NCBI GenBank assembly: GCA_964549595.1
Contig: CAZJWK010000005.1
Span: 3,968-67,967, forward strand
DNA from: CAZQQN01 sp964549595
Lineage (GTDB): Bacteria > Bacteroidota > Bacteroidia > CAILMK01 > CAYYUA01
Direction: 5' to 3'
DNA length: 64,000 nucleotides
Shown here: one piece after another, positions 34,529 through 43,406 of the stretch
Numbering within the stretch: position 1 is the stretch's first letter
Layout of the letters: each line of letters starts with the position of its first letter
Translations under genes and position numbers: made by a program
Notes under the pieces: model-generated
What the model saw: only the letters and a program-made list of their open reading frames with translations
Told to the model about the DNA's origin: nothing
Database searches by the model: none

Positions 34529-36367
34529 ATGTGCGGAATAGTAGGTTACATTGGTCAAAGAGAAGCCCTTCCGGTTATTCTCAAAGGCCTTAAGAGACTC
34601 GAGTACCGGGGCTACGACAGTGCAGGCGTAGCCCTTTTAGACAATGACATTAAAATTGAAAAGGTGGCCGGTAAAGTAAATGAGCTCGAAGAATCCCTTA
34701 AATCATTAAAAACCGATGCCAGAATGGGTATTGGCCATACCCGCTGGGCCACACACGGAGAGCCCACACAGACCAATGCTCATCCCCATATTTCCGAAAA
34801 AGGCCAAATTGCCCTCATTCATAACGGGATCATTGAAAACCATGAAGCGCTGAAAAAAGAGTTAGAGAAGAGAGGGCATGAGTTCAAAAGTCAGACGGAC
34901 ACAGAAGTACTGGTCCACCTTATTGAGGATATCCAAGAACATGAGGGCATTGAACTGGAACAGGCCGTTCGTATTGCATTATCTAAAGTAGTGGGTGCTT
35001 ATGCGATAGTGGTTGTAGGAAAAAACAATCCGGACACTTTAGTAGCAGCCAGAAAAGGAAGTCCTTTGGTTATCGGCATTGGAAATGAGGAATATTTTAT
35101 TGCTTCGGATGCCACGCCTATTGTCGAATATACAAGGAATGTTATTTATCTCAAGGACAACGATGTGGCTATAGTGCGTGAAAACTCTATGGTGCTAAAA
35201 ACCATTGACAACCAGATTCAAACCCCTTACGTGCAGGAACTGGAAATTAGCCTGGAACAAATTGAAAAAGGTGGTTACGAGCATTTTATGCTGAAGGAAA
35301 TCCATGAGCAGCCTGATTCTATCCATGATACCATGCGCGGGCGTTTGAATGTAGATAAAGGCCTTTTAAAACTTGGCGGAATTGAGGAATATGAAGAGAA
35401 ATTTGACAACATTGACCGGATTATCATCATTGCATGTGGTACCTCCTGGCATGCCGGCCTGGTTTCTGAATACATGTTTGAGGAGTTTGCAAGGATCCCT
35501 GTAGAAGTAGAATATGCCTCAGAGTTTCGGTACCGAAAACCCATCATCAAAGAGGGCGACTTGGTTATTGCCGTTTCCCAATCCGGAGAAACTGCGGATA
35601 CCCTGGCGGCTATAGAATTGGCAAAGGAAAAAGGGGCCACTATTTTTGGCATTTGTAACGTAGTAGGTTCATCCATCGCAAGGGCTACCCATGCTGGTGT
35701 TTTTACCCATGCCGGACCGGAGATCGGGGTAGCCTCCACAAAGGCCTTTACTTCTCAGCTTATAGTGCTTTACATGATGGCTCTGATCATGGCCCACCGA
35801 AAAGGAAAAATTTCAGGATCCGAATACCGGCAAATGTTAAATGAAATGAGCCTCCTACCCCAAAAAATTGAACAAACCCTGGAATCCACCAATGAAAAAA
35901 TCTTAAACATTTCATCGGAATTTCAGAATTCACCCAATTTCTTATATCTTGGAAGAGGGTACAATTTCCCTGTTGCGTTAGAAGGGGCCTTAAAATTGAA
36001 GGAAATTTCCTACATTCATGCAGAAGGTTATCCGGCTGCGGAAATGAAACATGGCCCGATTGCCTTGATTGATGAAAACATGCCGGTTGTTGTTTTAGCA
36101 ACCAATAAGCATAATTATGGAAAAGTAGCCAGCAATATCCAGGAAGTGAAAGCCAGAAAGGGGAAGATTATTACCATCGTCAATGAGGGGGATACTACTA
36201 TTAGAGACCTTTCTGATCATATTATTGAGGTACCGGAAACCGATGAAGTTTTCACCCCCTTAATCTCAGTCATACCCTTACAATTGTTATCCTATCACAT
36301 AGCCGTGATGAGGGGTTGCAATGTGGACCAACCCAGGAACCTTGCAAAATCCGTCACGGTAGAATAA
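34529..36367 (+). CDS. glmS: Glutamine--fructose-6-phosphate aminotransferase
   Basis: GlmS (612 residues) makes glucosamine-6-phosphate for peptidoglycan and lipopolysaccharide. Cys2, exposed after Met removal (MCGIVGYIG), is the amidotransferase nucleophile. Two SIS domains follow, with IIIACGTSWHAG and SQSGETADT in the first and AEMKHGPIALI and a C-terminal SVTVE tail. Length and motifs are complete. The adjacent aroF gene is 137 bp upstream. The leader shows no glmS-ribozyme-like structure. It converges on sod with a hairpin between. Confidence 0.96.
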   Translation: MCGIVGYIGQREALPVILKGLKRLEYRGYDSAGVALLDNDIKIEKVAGKVNELEESLKSLKTDARMGIGHTRWATHGEPTQTNAHPHISEKGQIALIHNGIIENHEALKKELEKRGHEFKSQTDTEVLVHLIEDIQEHEGIELEQAVRIALSKVVGAYAIVVVGKNNPDTLVAARKGSPLVIGIGNEEYFIASDATPIVEYTRNVIYLKDNDVAIVRENSMVLKTIDNQIQTPYVQELEISLEQIEKGGYEHFMLKEIHEQPDSIHDTMRGRLNVDKGLLKLGGIEEYEEKFDNIDRIIIIACGTSWHAGLVSEYMFEEFARIPVEVEYASEFRYRKPIIKEGDLVIAVSQSGETADTLAAIELAKEKGATIFGICNVVGSSIARATHAGVFTHAGPEIGVASTKAFTSQLIVLYMMALIMAHRKGKISGSEYRQMLNEMSLLPQKIEQTLESTNEKILNISSEFQNSPNFLYLGRGYNFPVALEGALKLKEISYIHAEGYPAAEMKHGPIALIDENMPVVVLATNKHNYGKVASNIQEVKARKGKIITIVNEGDTTIRDLSDHIIEVPETDEVFTPLISVIPLQLLSYHIAVMRGCNVDQPRNLAKSVTVE

Positions 36368-36369
36368 AA

Positions 36370-36398
36370 AACCCGTTGGAAGTAATCACCAACGGGTT
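36370..36398 (-). terminator. Rho-independent terminator between sod and glmS
   Basis: Perfect 10-bp inverted repeat AACCCGTTGG (36370-36379) / CCAACGGGTT (36389-36398), 9-nt loop. On the minus strand it is followed by TTTTTTATT, so it terminates sod; it may also stop glmS in the other direction. Confidence 0.8.
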
Positions 36399-36436
36399 AG
36401 CATTGATCCATTCAAACTTTTGCTTTCTCAAAAGCC

Positions 36437-37042
36437 TTAAATGGCATTTTGGTATCGCTGACTCACTTCAGCCCAATATACTACATTCCACCAGTTTTGA
36501 ATGTATTCATCTTTTCGGTTCTGGTATTTGAGATAAAAGGCATGTTCCCACATATCAAGGCCCAGAATGGGGGTTCCGCTTAAACTTGTGACGTCCATTA
36601 CTGGATTGTCTTGATTTGGCGTATTACCGATTTCTAATTGACCATTGTTCACTACTAACCAAGCCCAGCCGGAACCAAATACACTCTTAGCTGCATTCGC
36701 AAATTGTTCTTTAAAGTCGGAGAAGCTTCCGAAAGTATTGTTAATGGCATCCCCCAGGGCTCCGTCTGGTTCACCACCGCCATTAGGACTCATGATCTGC
36801 CAAAACAAGGAATGGTTATAATGGCCTCCTCCATTGTTCCTGACACCTACAGGATGTTGAGAAACATTCTGCATTAATTCTTCAATGGACTTATTTTCAA
36901 GGTTAGTGCCTTCTATGGCACTATTAAGCTTGGTCACATAGGTTCCATGATGTTTATCATGATGAAGCGTCATTGTATTTTCATCAATGTAAGGCTCTAA
37001 TGCTCCATAATCATACGGTAAACCTGGCAATGCGAATGACAT
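36437..37042 (-). CDS. Superoxide dismutase (Fe/Mn)
   Basis: This 201-residue cytoplasmic enzyme disproportionates superoxide. Metal-ligand motifs are visible: HHDKHHGTYV (His near 28), NHSLFW (His near 80), and LGLDMWEHAFYL (Asp and His near 165-170). The HYNHSLFW and GSGWAWLV motifs are standard. Which metal it uses cannot be settled by eye, so I leave the symbol blank. The ATG at 37042 is preferred to a TTG at 37051. A perfect -7 element lies 33 bp upstream. Confidence 0.94.
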   Translation of the reverse strand: MSFALPGLPYDYGALEPYIDENTMTLHHDKHHGTYVTKLNSAIEGTNLENKSIEELMQNVSQHPVGVRNNGGGHYNHSLFWQIMSPNGGGEPDGALGDAINNTFGSFSDFKEQFANAAKSVFGSGWAWLVVNNGQLEIGNTPNQDNPVMDVTSLSGTPILGLDMWEHAFYLKYQNRKDEYIQNWWNVVYWAEVSQRYQNAI

Positions 37043-37074
37043 AATTGACAATTTTTTGGTTCAACAATCTAATC

Positions 37075-37082
37075 CAAATTTA
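37075..37082 (-). promoter_or_regulatory. -7 element TAAATTTG for superoxide dismutase
   Basis: Minus-strand TAAATTTG, exact TAnnTTTG match, 33 bp before the ATG at 37042. Confidence 0.5.
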
Positions 37083-37120
37083 GCTTATTTAATCAGTTAA
37101 ACATAAAATGGAAATTAAAT

Positions 37121-38170
37121 TTAAGCCTTTTCTTTAGAAAGTTCCTTTAAGTATTTAACCATTAGGGAAAAATAGCCCCTCATTTCCTCCACACGTTCTT
37201 TTTCACGCCGAAGTGAATGTGGCTCTAAATCCATTAACTTCAAGGCAATAACTTTGCCACGGACGTTGGCACGGTAGCTTTTGAAATATTTAAATGCCCG
37301 CTGAGTTTTTAAGTCATCAGGATTCTCCGAGTAAGAAAGGTGACAATATTTTTCATAAAAAGCTTGACTTAGTGCATGGGCACCATTATACTCTAAGTCC
37401 ATGCAGAAAAAGCCAATCTCATTCAGGGTGTCAATTTGACGGAATTTTTCGTTGAATTCAATACAGTCAAAAATCACAGGGTCATCATACAAAAAAATAT
37501 TTTTGCTATGAAGGTCGCCATGCCCATCTTTGACAAAGCCTTTGTCATTCCGGTTTTTCAAAAATTCGCTCAATTCTTCCAATACCTTGTCTGAAAGCAT
37601 CTGGGCCTCTTCAATTTGTTTTACCACACCATCCCCTACATAATCTTTTAACCAACTTTTCACCGTATTGATGTCATTAAACTTGTCTTTGAATACCTTC
37701 AAATCAAATGGTTGATTAATTGAATTAGTCGCCTCATGAAATGAAGCCACTTTTTGAGCAATTTTTTCAATATCGTTCCTGAATACCTTTTGCTCCTTCA
37801 ATCGCTTATTCATTAAAAAATCCTCATCCAATTTAACCATCTCAAGGGCAAAATCTATAACCTCCGATTGGGAGTAATGCTTTTCATCACTAATATAAAT
37901 CCGGCCTTTTTTTTCCAAAACCGGCAAAACCCGTTTGTACATGGCCGGAGCTAAGCGTTTGTTCAGTCTTAATTCCTCCTCACAATAAAACTTCCTCTTG
38001 GAAAGGGTAGAAAAATCCAAAAATGAGTGCTTAAAGGGCTTTTTTATCTTGTAAACCCGGTTGTCCGCTAAAATAACCCAGGAAATATGGGTTTCGACCA
38101 ATTCAGAGTTTTTCCCTGTATCCGGGAAATTTTTCGATGCTATTAATTCCTTTACCGTTTTTGCTTCCAT
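37121..38170 (-). CDS. Aminoglycoside phosphotransferase-like kinase (APH fold)
   Basis: The 349-residue protein has the APH/choline-kinase fold: N-lobe with VILADNRVYKIKKPF, catalytic loop DGHGDLHSKNI and the metal-binding FDCIEFNEKF (DFG-like position). It is a cytosolic small-molecule kinase; the substrate is unknown. In many proteobacteria this domain is fused N-terminally to an AAA/P-loop kinase domain; here the next gene upstream (38185) encodes that partner, 14 bp away. No aminoglycoside-resistance role should be inferred. Confidence 0.8.
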   Translation of the reverse strand: MEAKTVKELIASKNFPDTGKNSELVETHISWVILADNRVYKIKKPFKHSFLDFSTLSKRKFYCEEELRLNKRLAPAMYKRVLPVLEKKGRIYISDEKHYSQSEVIDFALEMVKLDEDFLMNKRLKEQKVFRNDIEKIAQKVASFHEATNSINQPFDLKVFKDKFNDINTVKSWLKDYVGDGVVKQIEEAQMLSDKVLEELSEFLKNRNDKGFVKDGHGDLHSKNIFLYDDPVIFDCIEFNEKFRQIDTLNEIGFFCMDLEYNGAHALSQAFYEKYCHLSYSENPDDLKTQRAFKYFKSYRANVRGKVIALKLMDLEPHSLRREKERVEEMRGYFSLMVKYLKELSKEKA

Positions 38171-38184
38171 AATATTTTTCCAAA

Positions 38185-38688
38185 TTATTGAGGGTTAGGC
38201 ATCCCCAGGTAATTTAACGCTTTATCCAGCATGGATTGCATATATTCTTTCCCCGAATCCAGTTCCAGGTAAGAAACATCTAAAGGTTCAAATGATGCTT
38301 TAAGCTTTTGGTAAACGGCATAATCTGCTTCACTATCCGGCCTGTTTTTACTAACACGTTGATAAATAACTTCCTCACCTGCGGTAAGTTTCATAAAATA
38401 CAAATTTTCCCTCAATTCAAAAGCTTTCTCTTGAACCATTTCCCGGGTTTGAGCCTGGTGGAAGGTGGCATCCAGTATCACAGGCTTTCTTTCTTTTAGA
38501 GGTTTTTCAGCCTTTTCTATGAGGGCTTCATAAACCTGTCGTTTGGTATCCATATCGTAATTACCCATTTTCTCCAATTCCGCTCGAACCTGATCACTTT
38601 TTATATGAACGGCTCCGATTTTCTCAGCCAAATAGGTAGCAAAATAGGATTTACCGGAGCCCGGTAAACCGAAAACCACAATAATCAT
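38185..38688 (-). CDS. AAA_33-type P-loop small-molecule kinase
   Basis: This 167-residue protein has the Walker A motif GLPGSGKSYF at residues 7-16, IKSDQVRAEL as the LID/nucleoside site and VILDATFHQAQ as a Walker B-like region. It resembles gluconate/zeta-toxin-like kinases of the AAA_33 family. Substrate unknown. It is cotranscribed with the APH-like gene (14 bp) and follows the LolE-like gene with a 32-bp gap. Confidence 0.8.
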   Translation of the reverse strand: MIIVVFGLPGSGKSYFATYLAEKIGAVHIKSDQVRAELEKMGNYDMDTKRQVYEALIEKAEKPLKERKPVILDATFHQAQTREMVQEKAFELRENLYFMKLTAGEEVIYQRVSKNRPDSEADYAVYQKLKASFEPLDVSYLELDSGKEYMQSMLDKALNYLGMPNPQ

Positions 38689-38720
38689 AAAGCCATACTT
38701 AAATTATCCATCTCATTAAA

Positions 38721-39944
38721 TCAATCGAACCTCAGGGCCTTTACCGGAACGATGGTAGCGATTAAAATAGCCGGCAAAAGCATAATTAAGGTGCAAAATA
38801 TAAAACTTCCGAGGTTGACTATTGCAAACAGGCCCCATTGGTAGTAAACCGGTACAGTACTAAGGTAATACGAACTTTCCGTTAACTTAACGAACTCAAA
38901 AGCATCTTGCAGGTAAATCAATCCCAGCCCTACCAAATTGCCTAAACCTATACCAATGACAATCAGAAAAGCCGCACTGTAAACAAAAATTTTCATGATG
39001 GAAAAATTGCGGGCGCCCAAGGTTTTTAGAATGCCAATTAATTGGGTTCTCTCCAGTATCATGATAAGCAATGCGGTTATCATGTTAATGCCGGCTACCA
39101 AAGCCATTAACAATAGAATAATTTCCACATTGAAGTTCAATAAAGTCAACCAGTCAAAAATCTGAGGGAAAATGGCCTTTATGCTTTTCGCATTGTATTG
39201 AGCGGGGATGGCATGGTTAATCTGATCAACAATCTGTTTTGAAATCCCTAAGCTCGTTAACATTACCTCATACCCTCCTACCTGACCAGAATCCCAATTA
39301 TTTAGTTTCCTTATATGACGGATATCAGAAATTATGAATACTTGGTCTACTTCCTCCAGCCCGGTATTATAGATCCCTTTAATCGTGAATTTTCTGGCTC
39401 TGGTTGGTTTTTGCACAAAATAAACCACCACATCATCTCCCGTATCGAGGACCAGTTTATCGGCCAGGGCCCTGGAAATTAACACTTCATTAGAGACTGC
39501 GGAGTCTGTCCAATGAATAGTATCCCCTTTGACAATCTTATCCTGAAAAAATTGCCAATTGAAATCCTTTCCAATCCCTTTCAGGACGACCCCTTCAATC
39601 GCTTCTTCCGTTTTTAAAATCCCCGGTTTGTTGGCAAAAGCCTGAATTTGTTTAACTCCCGGATAAGCCCGAATAGAATCCAGCTTGGCATCACCCAATG
39701 AAATGGGTTCATTTTCAAAGGATTTGTTCAGCCGAAACTTAGAGATTTGTACATGGGAACCAAATCCAATAATTTTTTCTTTAATTTCACCCTGAAAACC
39801 TTTGACCACAGAAATGGAGATCAACATGACTGCCAGGCTTAAAGCTATGGCCGCTATAGCCAGCCTTACAACCAATTTGGAAAAGGAACGCTTGGATTGA
39901 AAGGTTATTCGCTTGGCTATAAAAAATTCGAAATTCAACCTCAA
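38721..39944 (-). CDS. LolC/LolE-type ABC transporter permease (FtsX/MacB family)
   Basis: The 407-residue inner-membrane protein has an N-terminal helix (LVVRLAIAAIALSLAVMLISISVVKGFQ), a large periplasmic MacB_PCD domain, and three C-terminal helices (VEIILLLMALVAGINM, FVYSAAFLIVIGIGLGNLV and LFAIVNLGSFIFCTLIM). The start NFEFFIAKRI and the SISVVKGFQGEIKEKI segment are typical of LolC/LolE lipoprotein-releasing permeases. No ATPase (LolD) is adjacent. It has no ATG; TTG codons at 39944 and 39938 are the candidates. Its start codon overlaps that of the divergent NamZ-like gene. Confidence 0.8.
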   Translation of the reverse strand: MRLNFEFFIAKRITFQSKRSFSKLVVRLAIAAIALSLAVMLISISVVKGFQGEIKEKIIGFGSHVQISKFRLNKSFENEPISLGDAKLDSIRAYPGVKQIQAFANKPGILKTEEAIEGVVLKGIGKDFNWQFFQDKIVKGDTIHWTDSAVSNEVLISRALADKLVLDTGDDVVVYFVQKPTRARKFTIKGIYNTGLEEVDQVFIISDIRHIRKLNNWDSGQVGGYEVMLTSLGISKQIVDQINHAIPAQYNAKSIKAIFPQIFDWLTLLNFNVEIILLLMALVAGINMITALLIMILERTQLIGILKTLGARNFSIMKIFVYSAAFLIVIGIGLGNLVGLGLIYLQDAFEFVKLTESSYYLSTVPVYYQWGLFAIVNLGSFIFCTLIMLLPAILIATIVPVKALRFD

Positions 39945-41122
39945 TGCTTTTAAGTAGGCTTACAAAAGTATTAATTCTTTGCCTGATTATCTGGACGAAT
40001 GTTTCCAAAGCCCATGTGGAAGTCGGAGCCGGCCGCATGAAATTATATTATCCGAATATAAAAGCGAAAACCATTGGGGTAGTAGCCAACCACACTTCAC
40101 AGATTAAAGGGGTACATCTGGTAGATACACTCCTTGCTAAAGGTGTTGATATTAAACGAATTTTTGCCCCTGAACATGGTTTCAGGGGAAAGCATGGTGC
40201 GGGTAAAACCATTGTCGATCAAAAAGATAAAAAAACCGGGTTACCGGTATTCTCACTCTACGGCTCTAACAAAAAGCCCACAGCCAAAAGCCTTAAAGGG
40301 ATTGAGGCAATGGTTTTCGATATCCAGGACGTGGGCTGCCGGTTTTATACCTACATTTCTACCCTTCATTATGTCATGGAGGCTTGTGCAGAACAGGACA
40401 TACCACTGATAGTTCTGGATCGCCCTAATCCCAATGGGTATTACGTGGATGGGCCTGTTATGGAAAAGCAATTCCAATCCTTTGTAGGTATGCACCCTGT
40501 ACCCATCGTTTATGGGTTAACCATAGGAGAATACGCCAAAATGATTAACGGTGAGGGCTGGCTTAAAGATGGGATTACCTGTCCATTAAAAATCGTTAAA
40601 AACAAAGGGTACACCCATGATACCCGTTATAAGCTTCCCATTGCCCCTTCTCCTAATTTGCCTAACATGGATGCGGTCTACCTTTATCCTACCTTGTGTT
40701 TATTTGAGGGGACTAAAGTAAGTGTCGGGCGCGGTACGCCTTGGCCATTTCAGGTTATCGGAATGCCGGGTTTTCCGAAAGGCAGTTTTACCTTTACTCC
40801 TGAATCCATACCCGGGAAAGCAGAAGACCCTAAACATGAAGGCCGGAAATGTAAAGGCTTTAAACTGAATTCATTTGCAAAGGAATTCATTAAAGGGTCC
40901 AAGGAGATTTACCTTTACTGGTTAACGGGCTTTTACCAAGCAACAAAAGAAAAAGACGAATTCTTCAATAGCTACTTTGACAAACTTGCGGGAACCGATA
41001 AGCTTCGTAAGCAAATCAAACAGGGCAAATCCGTCTCGGAAATCAAGAAAAGTTGGCAAGATGACCTAAAGGCTTATCAAAAAACCCGTAAAAAGTATCT
41101 GTTATACGAAGATTTCGACTAA
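39944..41122 (+). CDS. DUF1343 family secreted hydrolase (NamZ-like, GH171)
   Basis: The 392-residue protein has a signal peptide (residues 1-23, LTKVLILCLIIWTNVSKA) and the DUF1343 signatures VVANHTSQIKG, IFAPEHGFRG, FDIQDVGCRFYTY, DRPNPNGYYVDGP and EGTKVSVGRGTPWPF. B. subtilis NamZ of this family is an exo-beta-N-acetylmuramidase, so peptidoglycan-fragment (MurNAc) release in the periplasm is the likely role. The ATG shares its A with the divergent permease's start, and its 3' end overlaps the methyltransferase gene by 4 bp. Confidence 0.85.
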   Translation: MLLSRLTKVLILCLIIWTNVSKAHVEVGAGRMKLYYPNIKAKTIGVVANHTSQIKGVHLVDTLLAKGVDIKRIFAPEHGFRGKHGAGKTIVDQKDKKTGLPVFSLYGSNKKPTAKSLKGIEAMVFDIQDVGCRFYTYISTLHYVMEACAEQDIPLIVLDRPNPNGYYVDGPVMEKQFQSFVGMHPVPIVYGLTIGEYAKMINGEGWLKDGITCPLKIVKNKGYTHDTRYKLPIAPSPNLPNMDAVYLYPTLCLFEGTKVSVGRGTPWPFQVIGMPGFPKGSFTFTPESIPGKAEDPKHEGRKCKGFKLNSFAKEFIKGSKEIYLYWLTGFYQATKEKDEFFNSYFDKLAGTDKLRKQIKQGKSVSEIKKSWQDDLKAYQKTRKKYLLYEDFD

Positions 41123-42246
41123 GCCTTGTTCACCATTTTAAAAGCTTTTGGCTGAATGCCCCCTATCTCAATGGGTTTTACCTTTTGAATTTTAAAATTG
41201 CCGTCTTCTTTAACCACCTTTTCCAACAATTCTCCTTTAAAGGCCAACAATACCAACTTACCTTGAGTCTTTAAAACCTTTGCGGCCTGACTAATGAATT
41301 GCCTGTAAAAATTCGGGAAAAATTTTTCTTTGGAAAGCTTTATCCCGAATGGAGGGTTGGTAAGGATAAAATCAAAGGCATTATGGGGATAAAGTTCCTC
41401 TAAGTAAAACACATCCCCTTGCTTCAGGCCAATTTGCTTCTCAGCGCCTGCCCATCTTACATTTTCCTGTGCGCCTTTCACAACGTTTTCATAGACATCA
41501 TTGCCTTTCAATAGCATTTTCGGGAATATTTGGTTCAATTCCAACAAAATGGTGCCTGAACCACAAAAGGGATCTAAAACGACCTCCTTATCGCTATTCA
41601 CATTGGCCATATGGATAAGCCCAAAAGCTACATGGGGCTTTAATGAAACCCTTGGGATATAACTTCGATTTAACCGGTTTGTCAGCGATTGATTGGTTAG
41701 CTGAATACCCACCAAACAATGATTATCAAATACATCCACTCGAACTTCCAGGTCATACTCTTCCAGGTCAACCCTGCTTTCGTACTTTTTATCAATTACA
41801 GTACCCGCAATTTTTTGTACATCCAGGCTTGAAAAATGGTGACTTCCCGTGCGAATAGTTGTTATACGAAAGGTGTCCGCACAATCCAAGGCTGGGATGG
41901 GCAAATTCTCCAAAACAGATGCTATGGTCGATAAACCCTTCTTGCCTGAAATTCTAAAATCCTTTAAAGTGAGAATGGCATTCTCAACGGACCTGAGCCT
42001 CTGAATTATGGGTAAAAAATCACTTAGGGAATTTTTACTTGCCAGGTGAACATGACCGCCAAAATGATAAGGCTTTAAAGTGATTTCAGGAATTGGCAAA
42101 TGGGCTTGATTACACTTGTTCACAATTTCTTCCTTAACCACTTTTTCCAGGCCAGCATTTGTTGTTAAATCTATATTTGCCGGGTATCCAGCCAATTCTT
42201 CCGCAGCAAACCCATTTAAAAGGGAATAATCAATGCTTTTATCCAA
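41119..42246 (-). CDS. THUMP-domain SAM-dependent RNA methyltransferase (Trm14/TrmN-like)
   Basis: The 375-residue protein has an N-terminal THUMP-like region (NIDLTTNAGLEKVVKEEI) and a C-terminal class I methyltransferase with motif I LDPFCGSGTILLEL and catalytic motif IV ILTNPPFGIK. NPPF/Y types methylate exocyclic amino groups of guanosine in tRNA or rRNA; the target site here is unknown. It differs from the RlmL-type gene at 18186, giving two THUMP methyltransferases in the window. It has no ATG at the expected position; a TTG (42246) or earlier CTG/ATT codon must be used. Confidence 0.78.
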   Translation of the reverse strand: MDKSIDYSLLNGFAAEELAGYPANIDLTTNAGLEKVVKEEIVNKCNQAHLPIPEITLKPYHFGGHVHLASKNSLSDFLPIIQRLRSVENAILTLKDFRISGKKGLSTIASVLENLPIPALDCADTFRITTIRTGSHHFSSLDVQKIAGTVIDKKYESRVDLEEYDLEVRVDVFDNHCLVGIQLTNQSLTNRLNRSYIPRVSLKPHVAFGLIHMANVNSDKEVVLDPFCGSGTILLELNQIFPKMLLKGNDVYENVVKGAQENVRWAGAEKQIGLKQGDVFYLEELYPHNAFDFILTNPPFGIKLSKEKFFPNFYRQFISQAAKVLKTQGKLVLLAFKGELLEKVVKEDGNFKIQKVKPIEIGGIQPKAFKMVNKA

Positions 42247-42374
42247 ATGTTCAATGCCTTTTTTCAGTATCCTTTAATAACAAAAAAATTCCTTAAGTTT
42301 AAAAAAAAACCCATTAAATGACCAATTTACCATTCATCCTTTCGATTCAACTTTTCCAGATGAAGAGGAAATCA

Positions 42375-42382
42375 TAAATTTG
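42375..42382 (+). promoter_or_regulatory. -7 element TAAATTTG for tRNA-Gly
   Basis: Exact TAnnTTTG match 11 bp upstream of the tRNA 5' end, with TTTTC at 42352-42356 about 17 bp further upstream. Confidence 0.6.
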
Positions 42383-42392
42383 TCATCAATCA

Positions 42393-42464
42393 GCGGGAAT
42401 AGCTCAGCGGTAGAGCACAACCTTCCCAAGGTTGGGGTCGCGGGTTCGAATCCCGTTTCCCGCT
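42393..42464 (+). tRNA. tRNA-Gly (anticodon CCC)
   Basis: A 72-nt cloverleaf: acceptor stem GCGGGAA pairs with TTCCCGC (42457-42463) plus discriminator T (42464); D-arm with AGCTCAGCGGTAGAGC; anticodon loop TTCCCAA with CCC at 42425-42427; T-arm GCGGG-TTCGAAT-CCCGT. The CCA end is not encoded. Reads GGG codons. Confidence 0.95.
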
Positions 42465-42527
42465 CTTTTTTCTCTCACAATTCCTGTAAAATTATAAAAG
42501 GATTCAAAGCTTCAGAAATAGGGCGCT

Positions 42528-43406
42528 TTAAAGGGACAATTTATAAGCAACAACCCGGTTATCGGAAAAAGTGGGTATAACGGCCAGGCCTTTGGATGGA
42601 ACGAAATCCATGTCTGCAGCATTTTGATTAGCCTTCCGGGTATCCAGTAACTTGGTTTTTTTATGGCTACCGGAAAAATCCTGAAGATGCATCCGGCCTT
42701 TCCAGTCGGTAGTCAAAAACCTTTTATCCCCCAAAGCCACTAAACCGTCTATGGGACCTGTTTTTGTGCCTAGTTTGGTTACAGATTGGTCTTTTAGGCT
42801 TAAAGCCAGCAATGCGTCATTATTACCCACATAGAGTTTCCCGTTACGACAATACAGCCCATTAGGCCTATTTAAAGCCTCTGCTTGATTCCAGGCCTTT
42901 AATTTCCCATCGGAAAGCTTGTAAATTTTATCTGCGTACATATCCGAAACATAAACGTTTCTTTCTTTATCAATGGTTACATCATTCAAGAATTTAGCCT
43001 CTTTTGCCGGATACTTTTGGATAACCTTACCGGCCCTGGTATCAATCACTACTAATTCATCGATATCAGAAACATACAATTTACCTTGGTTCAGAGCCAT
43101 ACCCTTAGGCGCGTTAAGACCCCTTATCAATTTCCTGGTTTTGACTTTGCCATTTTCTTTTAAAAGCGTAATAAAGCCGTTCCCTTTCTTTTCCTGAGCA
43201 TCCCCTGCCATATTGGAGACATAAAACACCTCCCTCTTTTTGTTATACAAAGCGCATTCAGGGGTTTTCAATGTTTTTTTGGTTTCCCATTGCTTGGTTA
43301 CCCCTTCAGCGGTGAAAACCTCCCCGTTTTGAGACTGACATTGGATGAAGCACAAACCAAATAAAACACTGAATGCCAATAAAAGGTGTTGCTTTAAAAT
43401 AACCAT
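42528..43406 (-). CDS. SMP-30/gluconolactonase-like beta-propeller lipoprotein
   Basis: The 292-residue protein has a signal peptide with lipobox-like GLCFIQC (Cys about residue 23), then six-bladed propeller repeats such as YVSNMAGD, LYVSDIDEL, VYVSDMYAD, LYVGNNDA and FLTTDWKG, each blade holding a Y-V-[SG]-[DN] strand. This is the SMP-30/gluconolactonase or NHL propeller group. Some members hydrolyse lactones with calcium; the active site is not certain here, and Cys lipidation would place it on the outer or inner membrane. It starts at the ATG 43406, exactly at the edge of the FG-GAP repeat copy. Confidence 0.75.
   Translation of the reverse strand: MVILKQHLLLAFSVLFGLCFIQCQSQNGEVFTAEGVTKQWETKKTLKTPECALYNKKREVFYVSNMAGDAQEKKGNGFITLLKENGKVKTRKLIRGLNAPKGMALNQGKLYVSDIDELVVIDTRAGKVIQKYPAKEAKFLNDVTIDKERNVYVSDMYADKIYKLSDGKLKAWNQAEALNRPNGLYCRNGKLYVGNNDALLALSLKDQSVTKLGTKTGPIDGLVALGDKRFLTTDWKGRMHLQDFSGSHKKTKLLDTRKANQNAADMDFVPSKGLAVIPTFSDNRVVAYKLSL

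Noticed and set aside
35275..35739. 154-codon minus-strand frame inside glmS
   Set aside because: Antisense to well-conserved SIS-domain coding sequence.
37121..38170. Aminoglycoside resistance kinase
   Set aside because: APH fold only; its AAA_33 neighbour and known fusions of the two domains point to metabolism rather than resistance.
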